Origin: Clusia tigrina | Taxonomy: Eukaryota; Arthropoda; Insecta; Diptera; Clusiidae | Direction: 5' to 3' | DNA length: 64,000 nt | Assembly: GCA_920105625.2 (NCBI GenBank) | Contig: OV050033.1 | Location: 89,158,280 to 89,222,279 of the forward strand | In this document: in pieces, positions 36,951 to 51,100 of the stretch | Numbering within the stretch: position 1 is the stretch's first letter | Layout: every line of letters begins with the position of its first letter | Program-made: the position numbers and the translations under genes | Notes under the pieces: model-generated | Told to the model about the DNA's origin: nothing | Databases searched by the model: none | What the model saw: only the letters and a program-made list of their open reading frames with translations

Positions 36951-39900
36951 TTGTCAATTTGAGCCATCGCTCAAAGCCATGCTACCCTTGAGTCCCAAAT
37001 CAAACACTGATAAATCTTCAAATGGCCCTAACTTCTATACGGTACGTCCTACACCTATCAAAGTTTGCAACATACAAATGCCTGTAACTTTTTACTGGAG
37101 CGTCATAAAACCTTGAAATTTTGTAACAATAAAGCACTCGAGCCTCTTGTCAATTTAAGCTATCGTTCAAAGCTACGCTACCCTTGAGTCCCAAATCAAA
37201 CACTGATAAAAGTTCAAATGGCCCTAGCTTCTATACGGTACGTCCTACACCTATCAAAGTCTCCAACATACAAATGCATGTAACTTTTTACTGGAGCGTC
37301 ATAAAACCTTGAAATTTTGTAACAATAAAGTACTCGACCCTCTTGTCAATTTAAGCTATCGCTCAAAGCTAAGCTGCCCTTGAGTCCCAAATCAAACTCT
37401 GATAAAACTTCAAATGGCCCTAACTTCTATACGGTACGTCCTACACCTATCAAAGTTTGCAACATACAAATGCTTGTAACTTTTTGCTGGAGCGTCATAA
37501 AGCATTGAAATTTTGTAACAAGAAAGTACTCGAGCCTGTTGTCAATTTGAGCTATCGCTCACAGTCATGCTACCCTTGAGTCCCAAATCAAACACTGATA
37601 AATCTTCAAATGGCCCTTACTTCTATACGGTACGTGCTACACGTATCAAAGTTTGCAACATACAAATTCTTGTAACTTTTTACTGGAGCGTCATAAAACC
37701 TTGAAATTTTGTAACAATAAAGTACTCGACCCTCTTGTCAATTTAAGCTATCGCTCAAAGCTAAGCTGTCCTTGAGTCCCAAATCAAACACTGATAAAAC
37801 TTCAAATGGCCCTAACTTCTATACGGTACGTCCTACACCAATCAAAGTTTGCAACATACAAATGCTTGTAACTTTTTGGTGGAGCGTCATAAAACATTGA
37901 AATTTTGTAACAATAAAGTACTCGAGCCTCTTGTCAATTTAAGCTATCGCTCAAAGCTATGCTGCCCTTGAGTCCCAAATCAAACACTGATAAAATTTCA
38001 AATGGCCCTAACTTTTATACGGTACGTCCTACACCTATCAAAGTTTGCAACATACAAATGCTTGTAACTTTTTACTGGAGTGTCATAAAACATTGAAATT
38101 TTGTAACAAGAAAGTACTCGAGCCAGTTGTCAATTTGAGCTATCTCTCAAAGCTATGCTACCCTTGAGTCCCAAAGCAAACACTGATAAATCTTCAAATG
38201 GCCCTAACTTCTATACGGTACGTGCTACACGTATCAAAGTTTGCAACATACAAATTCTTGTAACTTTTTACTGGAGCGTCATAAAACCTTGAAAATTTGT
38301 AACAACAAAGTACTCGACCCTCTTGTCAATTTAAGCTATCGCTCAAAGCTAAGCTGCGCTTGAGTCCCAAATCAAACACTGATAAAACTTCAAATGGCCC
38401 CAACTTCTATACGGTACGTCCTACACCTATCAAAGTTTGCAACATACAAATGCTTGTAACTTTTTACTGGAGCGTCATAAAACCTGGCAATTTTGTAACA
38501 ATAAAGTAATCGCGCCTCTTGTCAATTTAAGCTATCTCAAAGCTATGCTACCCTTGAGTCCCAAATCAAACACTGATAAAACTTCAAATGGCCCTAACTT
38601 CTATACGGTACGTCCTACACCTATCAAAGTTTGCAACATACAAATGCTTGTAACTTTTTGCTGGAGCGTCATAAAACATTGAAATTTTGTAACAATAAAG
38701 TACTCGAGCCTCTTGTCAATTCGCTCAAAGCTATGCTGCCCTTGAGTCCCAAATCAAACACTGATAAAACTTCAAATGGCCCCAACTTCTATACGGTAAG
38801 TCCTACACCTATCAAAGTTTGCAACATACAAATGCTTGTAACTTTTTACTGGAGCGTCAAAGAACCTTGAAATTTTGTAACAATAAAGTACTCGAGCCTC
38901 TTGTCACTTTAAGCTATCGCTCAAAGCTATGATACCCTTGAGTCCCAAATCAAACACTGACAAAACTTCAAATGGCCCTAACTTCTATACGGTACGTCCT
39001 ACACCTATCAAAGTTTGCAACATACAAATGCTTGTAACTTTTTACTGGAGCGTCAAAAAACCTTGAAATTTTGTAACAATAAAGTACTCGAGCCTCTTGT
39101 CAATTTAAGCTATCGCTCAAAGCTATGATACCCTTGAGTCCCAAATCAAACACTGATAAAGCTTCTAATGGCCCTAACTTCTATACGGTACGTCCTACAC
39201 CTATCAAAGTTTGCAACATACAAATGCTGGTAACTTTTTACTGGAGCGTCATAAAACATTGAAATTTTGTAACAAGAAAGTACTCGAGCCTCTTGTCAAT
39301 TAAAGCTATCGCTCAAATCTATGCTGCCCTTGAGTCCCAAATCAAACACTGATAAAGCTTCAAATGGCCCCAACTTCTATACGGTAAGTCCTACACCTTT
39401 CAAAGTTTGCAACATACAAATGCTTGTAACTTTTTACTGGAGCGTCAAAAGACCTTGAAATTTTGTAACAATAAAGTACTCGAGCCTCTTGTCAATTTAA
39501 GCTATCGCTCAAAGCTATGATACCCTTGAGTCCCAAATCAAACACTGACAAAACTTCAAATGGCCCTAACTTCTATACGGTACGTCCTACACCTATCAAA
39601 GTTTGCAACATACAAATGCTTGTAACTTTTTACTGGAGCGCCAAAAAACCTTGAAATTTTGTAACAATAAAGTACTCGAGCCTCTTGTCAATTTAAGCTA
39701 TCGCTCAAAGCTATGATACCTTTGATTCCCAAATCAAACACTGATAAAGCTTCAAATGGCCCTAACTTCTATACGGTACGTCCTACACCTATCAAAGTTT
39801 GCAACATACAAATGCTGGTAACTTTTTACTGGAGCGTCATAAAACATTGAAATTTTGTAACAAGAAAGTACTCGAGCCTGTTGTCAATTTGAGCTATCGC

Positions 39901-40070
39901 TCACAGCCATGCTACCCTTGAGTCCCAAATCAAACACTGATAAATCTTCAAATGGCCCTAACTTCTATACGGTACGTGCTACACGTATCAAAGTTTGCAA
40001 CATACAAATTCTTGTAACTTTTTACTGGAGCGTCATAAAACCTTGAAATTTTGTAACAATAAAGTACTCG

Positions 40071-42420
40071 ACCCTCTTGTCAATTTAAGCTATCGCTCAA
40101 AGCTAAGCTGCCCCTGAGTCCCAAATCAAACACTGATAAAACTTCAAATGGCCCTAACTTCTATACGGTACGTCCTACACCTATAAAAGTTAGCAACATA
40201 CAAATGCTTGTAACTTTTTGCTGGAGCGTCATAAAACATTGAAATTTTGTAACAATAAAGTACTCGAGCCTCTTGCCAATTTAAGCTATCGCTCAAAGCT
40301 ATGCTGCCCTTAAATCCCAAATCAAACACTGATAAAATTTCAAATGGCCCTAACTTTTAGACGGTACGTCCTACACCTATCAAAGTTAGCAACATACAAA
40401 TGCTTGTAACTTTTTACTGGAGCGTCATAAATCCCTGAAATTTTGTAACAATAAAGCACTCGAGCCTCTTGTCAATTTAATCTATCGTTCAAAGCTACGC
40501 TACCCTTGAGTCCCAAATCAAACACTGATAAAACTTCAAATGGAACTAACTTCTATATCGTACGTCCTACACCTATCAAAGTTTGCAACATACAAATGCT
40601 TGTAACTTTTTACTGGAGCATCATAAAACCTTGAAATTTTGTAACAATAAAGAACTCGAGCCTCTTGTCAATTTAAGCTATCGCTCAAAGCTATGCTACC
40701 CGTGAGTCCCAAATCAAACACTGATAAAACTTCAAATGGCCCCAACTTCTATACGGTACGTCCTACACCTATCAAAGTTTGCAACATACAAATGCTTGTA
40801 ACTTTTTACTGGAGCGTCATAAAACCTTGCAATGTTGTAACGATAAAGTACTCGCGCCTTTTGTCAATTTAAGCTATCGCTCAAAGCTATGCTACCCTTG
40901 AGTCCCAAATCAAACACTGATAAAACTTCAAATGGCCCTAACTTCTATACGGTACGTCCTACACCTATCAAAGTTTGCAATATACAAATGCTTGTAACTT
41001 TTTGCTGGAGCGTCATAAAACATTGAAATTTTGTAACAATAAAGTACTCGAGCCTCTTGTCAATTTAAGCTATCGCTCAAAGCTATGCTGCCCTTGAGTC
41101 CCAAATCAAACACAGATAAACTTCAAATGGCCCCAACTTCTATACGGTAGGTCCTACACCTATCAAAGTGTGCAACATACAAATGCTTGTAACTTTTTGC
41201 TGGAGCGTCATAAAACATTGAAATTTTGTAACAATAAAGTACTCGACCCTCTTGTCAATTTAAGCTATCGCTCAAAGCTAAGCTGCCCCTGAGTCCCAAA
41301 TCAAACACTGATAAAACTTCAAATGGCCCTAACTTCTATACGGTACGTCCTACACCTATAAAAGTTAGCAACATACAAATGCTTGTAACTTTTTGCTGGA
41401 GCGTCATAAAACATTGAAATTTTGTAACAATAAAGTACTCGAGCCTCTTGCCAATTTAAGCTATCGCTCAAAGCTATGCTGCCCTTAAATCCCAAATCAA
41501 ACACTGATAAAATTTCAAATGGCCCTAACTTTTAGACGGTACGTCCTACACCTATCAAAGTTAGCAACATACAAATGCTTGTAACTTTTTACTGGAGCGT
41601 CATAAATCCCTGAAATTTTGTAACAATAAAGCACTCGAGCCTCTTGTCAATTTAATCTATCGTTCAAAGCTACGCTACCCTTGAGTCCCAAATCAAACAC
41701 TGATAAAACTTCAAATGGAACTAACTTCTATATCGTACGTCCTACACCTATCAAAGTTTGCAACATACAAATGCTTGTAACTTTTTACTGGAGCATCATA
41801 AAACCTTGAAATTTTGTAACAATAAAGAACTCGAGCCTCTTGTCAATTTAAGCTATCGCTCAAAGCTATGCTACCCGTGAGTCCCAAATCAAACACTGAT
41901 AAAACTTCAAATGGCCCCAACTTCTATACGGTACGTCCTACACCTATCAAAGTTTGCAACATACAAATGCTTGTAACTTTTTACTGGAGCGTCATAAAAC
42001 CTTGCAATTTTGTAACGATAAAGTACTCGCGCCTTTTGTCAATTTAAGCTATCGCTCAAAGCTATGCTACCCTTGAGTCCCAAATCAAACACTGATAAAA
42101 CTTCAAATGGCCCTAACTTCTATACGGTACGTCCTACACCTATCAAAGTTTGCAATATACAAATGCTTGTAACTTTTTGCTGGAGCGTCATAAAACATTG
42201 AAATTTTGTAACAATAAAGTACTCGAGCCTCTTGTCAATTTAAGCTATCGCTCAAAGCTATGCTGCCCTTGAGTCCCAAATCAAACACAGATAAACTTCA
42301 AATGGCCCCAACTTCTATACGGTAGGTCCTACACCTATCAAAGTGTGCAACATACAAATGCTTGTAACTTTTTGCTGGAGCGTCATAAAACATTGAAATT
42401 TTGTAACAATAAAGTACTCG
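40071..42420. repeat. Tandem duplication of a 6-monomer block (offset 1,175 bp)
   Basis: CCCTCTTGTC is at 40071 and 41246, the unit at 40144 recurs at 41319, TTTAGACGGTACG is near 40356 and 41531, and CACAGATAAACTTC is at 41111 and 42286. Every pair is 1,175 bp apart. Only a few differences are visible between the copies, so it is very recent. A further single-unit repeat of the last monomer follows at 42481. Confidence 0.88.
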
Positions 42421-43950
42421 AGCCTCTTGTCAATTTAAGCTATCGCTCAAAGCTATGCTGCCCTTGAGTCCCAAATCAAACACAGATAAACTTCAAATGG
42501 CACCAACTTCTATACGGTAGGTCCTACACCTATCAAAGTTTGCAACATACAAATGCTTGTAACTTTTTGCTGGAGCGTCATAAAACATTGAAATTTTGTA
42601 ACAATAAAGTACTCGAGCCTCTTGTCAATTTAAGCTATCGCTCAAAGCTATGATACCCTTGAGTCCCAAATCAAACACTGACAAAACTTCAAATAGCCCT
42701 AACTTCTATACGGTACGTCCTACAGCTATCAAAGTTTGCAACATACAAATGCTTGTAACTTTTTACTGGAGCGTCAAAAAACCTTGAAATTTTGTAACAA
42801 TAAAGAACTCGAGCCTCTTGTCAATTTAAGCTATCGCTCAAAGCTATGATACCATTGAGTCCCAAATCAAACACTGATAAAGCTTCAAATGGCCCTAGCT
42901 TCTATACGGTACGTCCTACACCTATCAAAGTTTGCAACGTACAAATGCTTGTAACTTTTTACTGGAGCGTCATAAAACCTTGAAATTTTGTAACAAGAAA
43001 GTACTCGAGCCTGTTGTCAATTTGAGCTATCGCTCAAAGCTATGCTACCCTTGAGTCCCAAACCAAACACTGATAAATCTTCAAATGGCCCTAACTTCTA
43101 TACGGTACGTGCTACACGTATCAAAGTTTGCAACATACAAATTCTTGTAACTTTTTACTGGAGCGTCATAAAACCTTGAAATTTTGTAACAATAAAGCAC
43201 TCGAGCCTCTTGTCAATTTAAGCTATCGTTAAAAGCTACGGTATCCTTAAGTCCCAAATCAAACACTGATAAAACTTCAAATGGCCCTAGCTTCTATATG
43301 GTACGTCCTACACCTATCAAAGTTTCCAACATACAAATGCTTGTAACTTTTTACTGGAGCGTCATAAAACCTTGAAATTTTGTAACAATAAAGTACTCGA
43401 GCCTCTTGTTAATTTAAGCTATCGCTCAAAGCTAAGCTTCCCTTGAGTCCCAAATCAAACAACGATAAAACTTCAAATGGCCCCAACTTCTATACGGTAC
43501 GTCCTACACTTATCAAAGTTTGCAACAAATAAATGCTTGTAACTTTTTACTGGAGCGTCATAAAACCTTGAAATTGTGTAACAATAAAGTATTCGCGCCT
43601 CTTGTCAATTTAAGCTATAGCTCAAAGCTATGCCACCCTTGAGTCCCATATCAAACACTGACAAAACTTCAAATGGCCCAAACTTCTATACGGTACGTCC
43701 TACACCTATCAAAGTTTGCAACATACAAATGCTTGTAACTTTTTACTGGAGCGTCATAAAACCTTGAATTTTTGTAACAAAAAAGTAATCGAGCCTCTTG
43801 TCAATTTAAGCAATCGCTCAAAGCTATGCTACCCTTGATTCCCAAATCAAACACTGACAAAACTTCAAATGGCCCTAACCTCTATACGGTACGTCCTACA
43901 CCTATCAAAGTTTGCATCATACAAATGCTTGTAACTTTTTACTGGAGCGT
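42000..43950. repeat. Segment repeated 20.3 kb downstream (partner 62330-64000)
   Basis: GCCTTTTGTC is at 42031 and 62355, TTTGCAACGTACAAATG is at 42931 and 63256, and CGTTAAAAGCTACGGTATCC is at 43227 and 63552. Offsets are 20,324-20,325 bp. Variant order between these points matches, so a block of at least 1.6 kb was copied over a distance inside the array. The partner runs off the window end. Confidence 0.82.
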
Positions 43951-44279
43951 CATAAAACCTTGAAATTTAGTAACAATAAAGTACTCGAGCCTCTTGTCAA
44001 TTTAAGCTATCGCTCAAAGCTATGCTACCCTTGAGTCCCAAATCACACACTGATAAAACTTCAAATGGCCCTAACTTCTATACGGTACGTCCTACACCTA
44101 TCAAAGTTTGCAACATACAAATGCTTGTAACTTTTTACTGGAGCGTCAAAAAACCTTGAAATTTAGTAACAATAAAGTACTCGAGCCTCTTGTCAATTTA
44201 AGCTATCGCTCAAAGCTATGCTACCCTTGAGTCCCAAATCAAACACTGATAAAACTTCAAATGAACCTAACTTCTATAC

Positions 44280-46665
44280 GGTACGTCCTACACCTATCAA
44301 ATGCTTGTAACTTTTTACTGGAGCGTCATAAAACCTTGAAAATTTGTAACAATAAAGTACACGAGCCCCTTGTCAATTTGAGCTATCGCTCAAATCTATG
44401 CTACTCTTGAGTCCCAAATCAAACACTGATAAATATTTTAATGGCCCTAACTTCTATACGGTACATCCTACACCTATCAAAGTTTGCAACATACAAATGC
44501 TTGTAACTTTTTAAAAACTTCAAATTTTGTAACAATAAAATACTCGAGCCTCTTGTCAATTTAAGCTATCGCTCAAAGCTATGCTACCCTTGAGTCCCAA
44601 TTCAAACACTGATAAAACTTCAAATGGCCCTCACTTCTATATAGTACGTCCTACACCTATCAAAGTTTGCAACATACAAATGCTTGTAGCTTTTTACTGG
44701 AGCATCATAAAACCTTGAAATTTTGTTACAATAAAGTACTCGAGCCTCTTGTCAATTTAAGCTATCGCTCAAAGCTATGCTACCCGTGAGTCCCAAATCA
44801 AACACTGATAAAACTTCAAATGGCCCTAACTTCTATACGGTACGTCCTACACCTATCAAAGTTTGCAACATACAAATGCTTGTAACTTTTTACTGAAGCG
44901 TCATAAAACCTTGAAATTTTGTAACAATAAAGTACTCGAGCCTCTTGTCAATTTAAGCTATCGCTCAAAGCTATTCTACCCTTGAGTCCCAAATGAAACA
45001 CTGATAAAACTTCAAATGGCCCTAACTTCTATATGGTACGTCCAACACCTATCAAAGTTTGCAACAAAGGAATGCTTGCAACTTTTTACTGGAGCGTCAT
45101 AAAACCTTGAAATCTTATAACAATAATGTGCTCGAGCCTCTTATAAATTTAAGCTATCGCTCAAAGCTATGCTACCCTTGAGTCCCAAATCAAACACTGA
45201 TAAAACTTCAAATGGCCCTAACTTCTACATGGAACGTCCTACACCTATCAAAGTTTGCAACATACAAATGCTTGTAACTTTTTACTGGAGCTTCATAAAA
45301 CCTTGAAATTTTGTAACAAGAAAGTACTCGAGCCTGTTGTCAATTTGAGCTATCGCTCGAAGCTATGCTACCCTTGAGTCCCACATCAAACACTGATAAA
45401 TCTTCAAATGGCCCTAACTTCTATACGGTACGTCCTACACCTATCAAAGTTTGCAACATACAAATTCTTGTAACTTTTTACTGGAGCGTCATAAAACTTT
45501 GAAATTTTGAAACAATAAAGTACTCGAGCCTCTTGTCAATTTAAGCTATCGCTCAAAGCAATGCTAACCTTGAGTCCCAAATCAAACACTGATAAAACTT
45601 CAAATGGAACTAGCTCCTATACGGTACGTCCTACACCTATCAAAGTTTCCAACATACAAATGCTTGTAACTTTTTATTGGAGCGTCATAAAAGCTTGAAC
45701 ATTTGTAACATTAAAGTACTCGAGCCTCTTGTCAATTTAAGCTATCGCTCAAAGCTTTGCTACCCTTGAGTCCCAAATCAAACACTGATATAACTTCAAA
45801 TGGCCCTTACTTCTATACGGTACGTCCTAAGCCTATCAAAGTTTGCAACATACAAATGCTTGTAACTTTTTACTGGAGCGTCATAAAACCTTGAAATTAT
45901 CTAACAATAAAGTCCTCGAGCCTCTTGTCAATTTAAGCTATCGCTCAAAGCTATGCTACCCTTGAGTCCCAAATCAAACACTGATAAAACTCCAAATGGC
46001 CCTAACCTCTATACGTTACATCCTACACCTATCAAAGTTTGCAACATACAAATGCTTGTAACTTTTTACTGGAGCGTCATAAAACCTTGAAATTTTGTAA
46101 GAATAAAATACTCGAGCCTCTTGTCAATTTAAGCTATCGCTCAAAGCTATGCTGCCCTTGAGTCCCAAATCAAACACTGATAAAACTTCAAATGGTCCCT
46201 ACTTCTATACGGTACGTCCTACACCTATCAAAGTTTGCAACATACAAATTCTTGTAACTTTTTACTGGAGCGTCATAAAACCTTCAATTTTTGTAACAAA
46301 AAAGTACTCGAGCCTCTTGTCAATTTAAGCAATCGCTCAAAGCTATGCTACCCTTGAGTCCCAAATCAAACACTGACAAAACTTCAAATGGCCCTAACCT
46401 CTATACGGTAGGTCCTTCACCTATCAAAGTTTGCATCATACAAATGCTTGTAACTTTTTACTGGAGCGTCATAAAACCTTGAAATTTAGTAACAATTAAG
46501 TACTCGAGCCTCTTGTCAATTTGAGCTATCGCTCAAAGCTATGCTACTCTTGAGTCCCAAATCAAACACTGATAAATATTTTAATGGCCCTAACTTCTAT
46601 ACGGTACATCCTACACCTATCAAAGTTTGCAACATACAAATGCTTGTAACTAATAAAACCTTGAA
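44280..46665. repeat. Cluster of internally deleted monomers
   Basis: At about 44297 the unit lacks 16 bp (TATCAAATGCTTG, a CAAA microhomology junction). At about 44513 CTTTTTAAAAACTTC lacks about 13 bp, and at about 46651 GTAACTAATAAAACC lacks 14 bp. The truncated units break the 196-bp register locally. The last two lie in paired positions of the next duplication yet have different breakpoints. Confidence 0.72.
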
Positions 46666-47550
46666 ATTTTGTAACAATAAAATACTCGAGCCTCTTGTCA
46701 ATTTAAGCTATCGCTCAAAGCTATGCTACCCTTGAGTCCCAATTCAAACACTGATAAAACTTCAAATGGCCCTAACTTCTATATAGTACGTCCTACACCT
46801 ATCAAAGTTTGCAACATACAAATGCTTGTAGCTTTTTACTGGAGCATCATAAAACCTTGAAATTTTGTTACAATAAAGTACTCGAGCCTCTTGTCAATTT
46901 AAGCTATCGCTCAAAGCTATGCTACCCGTGAGTCCCAAATCAAACACTGATAAAGCTTCAAATGGCCCTAACTTCTATACGGTACGTCCTACACCTATCA
47001 AAGTTTGCAACATACAAATGCTTGTAACTTTTTACTGAAGCGTCATAAAACCTTGAAATTTTGTAACAATAAAGTACTCGAGCCTCTTGTCAATTTAAGC
47101 TATCGCTCAAAGCTATTCTACCCTTGAGTCCCAAATGAAACACTGATAAAACTTCAAATGGCCCTAACTTCTATATGGTACGTCCAACACCTATCAAAGT
47201 TTGCAACAAAGGAATGCTTGCAACTTTTTACTGGAGCGTCATAAAACCTTGAAATCTTGTAACAATAATGTGCTCGAGCCTCTTATAAATTTAAGCTATC
47301 GCTCAAAGCTATGCTACCCTTGAGTCCCAAATCAAACACTGATAAAACTTCAAATGGCCCTAACTTCTACATGGTACGTCCTACACCTATCAAAGTTTGC
47401 AACATACAAATGCTTGTAACTTTTTACTGGAGCGTCATAAAACCTTGAAATGTTGTAACAAGAAAGTACTCGAGCCTGTTGTCAATTTGAGCTATCGCTC
47501 GAAGCTATGCTACCCTTGAGTCCCACATCAAACACTGATAAATCTTCAAA
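44650..47550. repeat. Tandem duplication of an 11-monomer block (offset 2,142 bp)
   Basis: TGCTTGTAGCTTTTTACTGG is at 44681 and 46823, and AGGAATGCTTGCAAC is at 45068 and 47210. Both pairs are 2,142 bp apart, and the order of the intervening variants is the same. Confidence 0.82.
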
Positions 47551-48139
47551 TGGCCCTAACTTCTATACGGTACGTCCTACACCTATCAAAGTTTGCAACA
47601 TACAAATTCTTGTTACTTTTTACTGGAGCGTCATAAAACTTTGAAATTTTGTAACAATTAAGTACTCGAGCCTCTTGTCAATTTAAGCTATCGCTCAAAG
47701 CAATGCTAACCTTGAGTCCCAAATCAAACACTGATATAACTTCAAATGGCCCTTACTTCTATACGGTACGTCCTACACCTATCAAAGTTTCCAACATACA
47801 AATGCTTGTAACTTTTTATTGGAGCGTCATAAAAGCTTGAAACTTTGTAACAATAAAGTACTCGAGCCTCTTGTCAATTTAAGCTATCGCTCAAAGCTAT
47901 GCTACCCTTGAGTCCCAAATCAAACACTGATAAAACTTCAAATGGCCCTAACTTCTACATGGTACGTCCTACACCTATCAAAGTTTGCAACATACAAATG
48001 CTTGTAACTTTTTACGGGAGCGTCACTTGAAATTTTGAAACAATAAAGTACGCGAGCCTCTTGACAATTTAAGTAATCGCTCAAAGCTATGCTACCCTTG
48101 AGTCCCAAATCAAACGCTGATAAAACTTCAAATGGCCCT

Positions 48140-51100
48140 AACTTCTATACGGTACGTCCTACACTATCAAAGTTTCCAACATACAAATACATGTAACTTT
48201 TTACTGGAGCGTCATAAAACCTTGAAATTGTGTAACAATAAAGTACTCGACCCTCTTGTCAATTTAAGCTATCGCTCAAAGCTAAGCTGCCCTTGAGTTC
48301 CAAATCAAACACTGATAAAACTTCAAATGGCCCTAACTTCTATACAGTACGTCCTACACCTATCAAAGTTTGCAACATACAAATGCTTGTAACTTTTTGC
48401 TGGAGCGTCATAAAACATTGAAATTTTGTAACAATAAAGTACTCGAGCCTCTTGTCAATTTAAGCTATCGCTCAAAGCTATGCTGCCCTTGAGTCCCAAA
48501 TCAAACACTGATAAAGCTTCAAATGGCCCCAACTTCTATACGGTAAGTCCTACACCTATCAAAGTTTGCAACATACAAATGCTTGTAACTTTTTACTGGA
48601 GCGTCAAAAGACCTTGACATTTTGTAACAATAAAGTACTCGAGCCTCTTGTCAATTTAAGCTATCGCTCAAAGCTATGATACCCTTGAGTCCCAAATCAA
48701 ACACTGACAAAACTTCAAATGGCCCTAACTTCTATACGGTACGTCCTACACCTATCAAAGTTTGCAACATACAAATGCTTGTAACTTTTTACTGGAGCGT
48801 CAAAAAACCTTGAAATTTTGTGACAATAAAGTACTCGAGCCTCTTGTCAATTTAAGCTATCGCTCAAAGCTATGATACCCTTGAGTCCCAAATCAAACAC
48901 TGATAAAACTTCAAATGAACCTAACTTCTATACGGTACGTCCTACACCTATCAAAGTTTGCAACGTACAAATGCTTGTAACTTTTTACTGGAGCGTCATA
49001 AAACCTTGAAAATTTGTAACAATAAAGTACACGAGCCCCTTGTCAATTTGAGCTATCGCTCAAAGCTATGCTACTCTTGAGTCCCAAATCAAACACTGAT
49101 AAATACTTTAATGGCCCTAACTTCTATACGGTACATCCTACACCTATCAAAGTTTGCAACATACAAATGCTTGTAACTTTTTACTGGAGCGTCATAAAAC
49201 CTTGAAATTTTGTAACAATAAAATACTCGAGCCTCTTGTCAATTTAAGCTATCGCTCAAAGCTATGCTACCCTTGAGTCCCAATTTAAACACTGATAAAA
49301 CTTCAAATGGCCCTAACTTCTATATAGTACGTCCTACACCTATCAAAGTTTGCAACGTACAAATGGTTGTAACTTTTTACTGGAGCGTCAAAAAACCTTG
49401 AAATTTAGTAACAATAAAGTACTCGAGCCTCTTGTCAATTTAAGCTATCGCTCAAAGCTATGCTACCCTTGAGTCCCAAATCAAACACTGATAAAACTTC
49501 AAATGAACCTAACTTCTATACGGTACGTCCTACACCTATCAAAGTTTGCAACATACAAATGCTTGTAACTTTTTACTGGAGCGTCATAAAACCTTGAAAA
49601 TTTGTAACAATAAAGTACACGAGTCCCTTGTCAATTTGAGCTATCGCTCAAAGCTATGCTACTCTTGAGTCCGAAAGCAAACACTGATAAAACTTCAAAT
49701 GGCCCTAACTTCTATACGGTACATCCTACACCTATCAAAGTTTGCAACATACAAATGCTTGTAACTTTTTACTGGAGCGTCATAAAACCTTGAAATTTTG
49801 TAACAATAAAATACTCGAGCCTCTTGTCAATTTAAGCTATCGCTCAAAGCTATGCTACCCTTGAGTCCCAATTTAAACACTGATAAAACTTCAAATGGCC
49901 CTAACTTCTATATAGTACGTCCTACACCTATCAAAGTTTGCAACATACAAATGCTTGTAGCTTTTTACTGGAGCATCATAAAACCTTGAAATTTTGTTAC
50001 AATAAAGTACTCGAGGCTCTTGTCAATTTAAGCTATCGCTCAAAGCTATGCTACCCTTGAGTCCCAAATCACACACTGATAAAACTTCAAATGGCCCTAA
50101 CTTCTATACGGTACGTCCTACACCTATCAAAGTTTGCAACATACAAATGCTTGTAACTTTTTACTGGAGCGTCAAAAAACCTTGAAATTTAGTAACAATA
50201 AAGTACTCGAGCCTCTTGTCAATTTAAGCTATCGCTCAAAGCTATGCTACCCTTGAGTCCCAATTCAAACACTGATAAAACTTCAAATGGCCCTAACTTC
50301 TATATAGTACGTCCTACACCTATCAAAGTTTGCAACATACAAATGCTTGTAGCTTTTTACTGGAGCATCATAAAACCTTGAAATTTTGTTACAATAAAGT
50401 ACTCGAGCCTCTTGTCAATTTAAGCTATCGCTCAAAGCTATGCTACCCGTGAGTCCCAAATCAAACACTGATAAAACTTCAAATGGCCCTAACTTCTATA
50501 CGGTACGTCCTACACCTATCAAAGTTTGCAATATACAAATGCTTGTAACTTTTTACTGAAGCGTCATAAAACCTTGAAATTTTGTAACAATAAAGTACTC
50601 GAGCCTCTTGTCAATTTAAGCTATCGCTCAAAGCTATTCTACCCTTGAGTCCCAAATGAAACACTGATAAAACTTCAAATGGCCCTAACTTCTATATGGT
50701 ACGTCCAACACCTATCAAAGTTTGCAACAAAGGAATGCTTGCAACTTTTTACTGGAGCGTCATAAAACCTTGAAATCTTGTAACAATAATGTGCTCGAGC
50801 CTCTTATAAATTTAAGCTATCGCTCAAAGCTATGCTACCCTTGAGTCCCAAATCAAATACTGATAAAACTTCAAATGGCCCTAACTTCTACATGGTACGT
50901 CCTACACCTATCAAAGTTTGCAACATACAAATGCTTGTAACTTTTTACTGGAGCGTCATAAAACCTTGAAATTTTGTAACAAGAAAGTACTCGAGCCTGT
51001 TGTCAATTTAAGCTATCGCTCAAAGCTATGATACCCTTGAGTCCCAAATCAAACACTGACAAAACTTCAAATGGCCCTAACTTCTATACGGTACGTCCTA

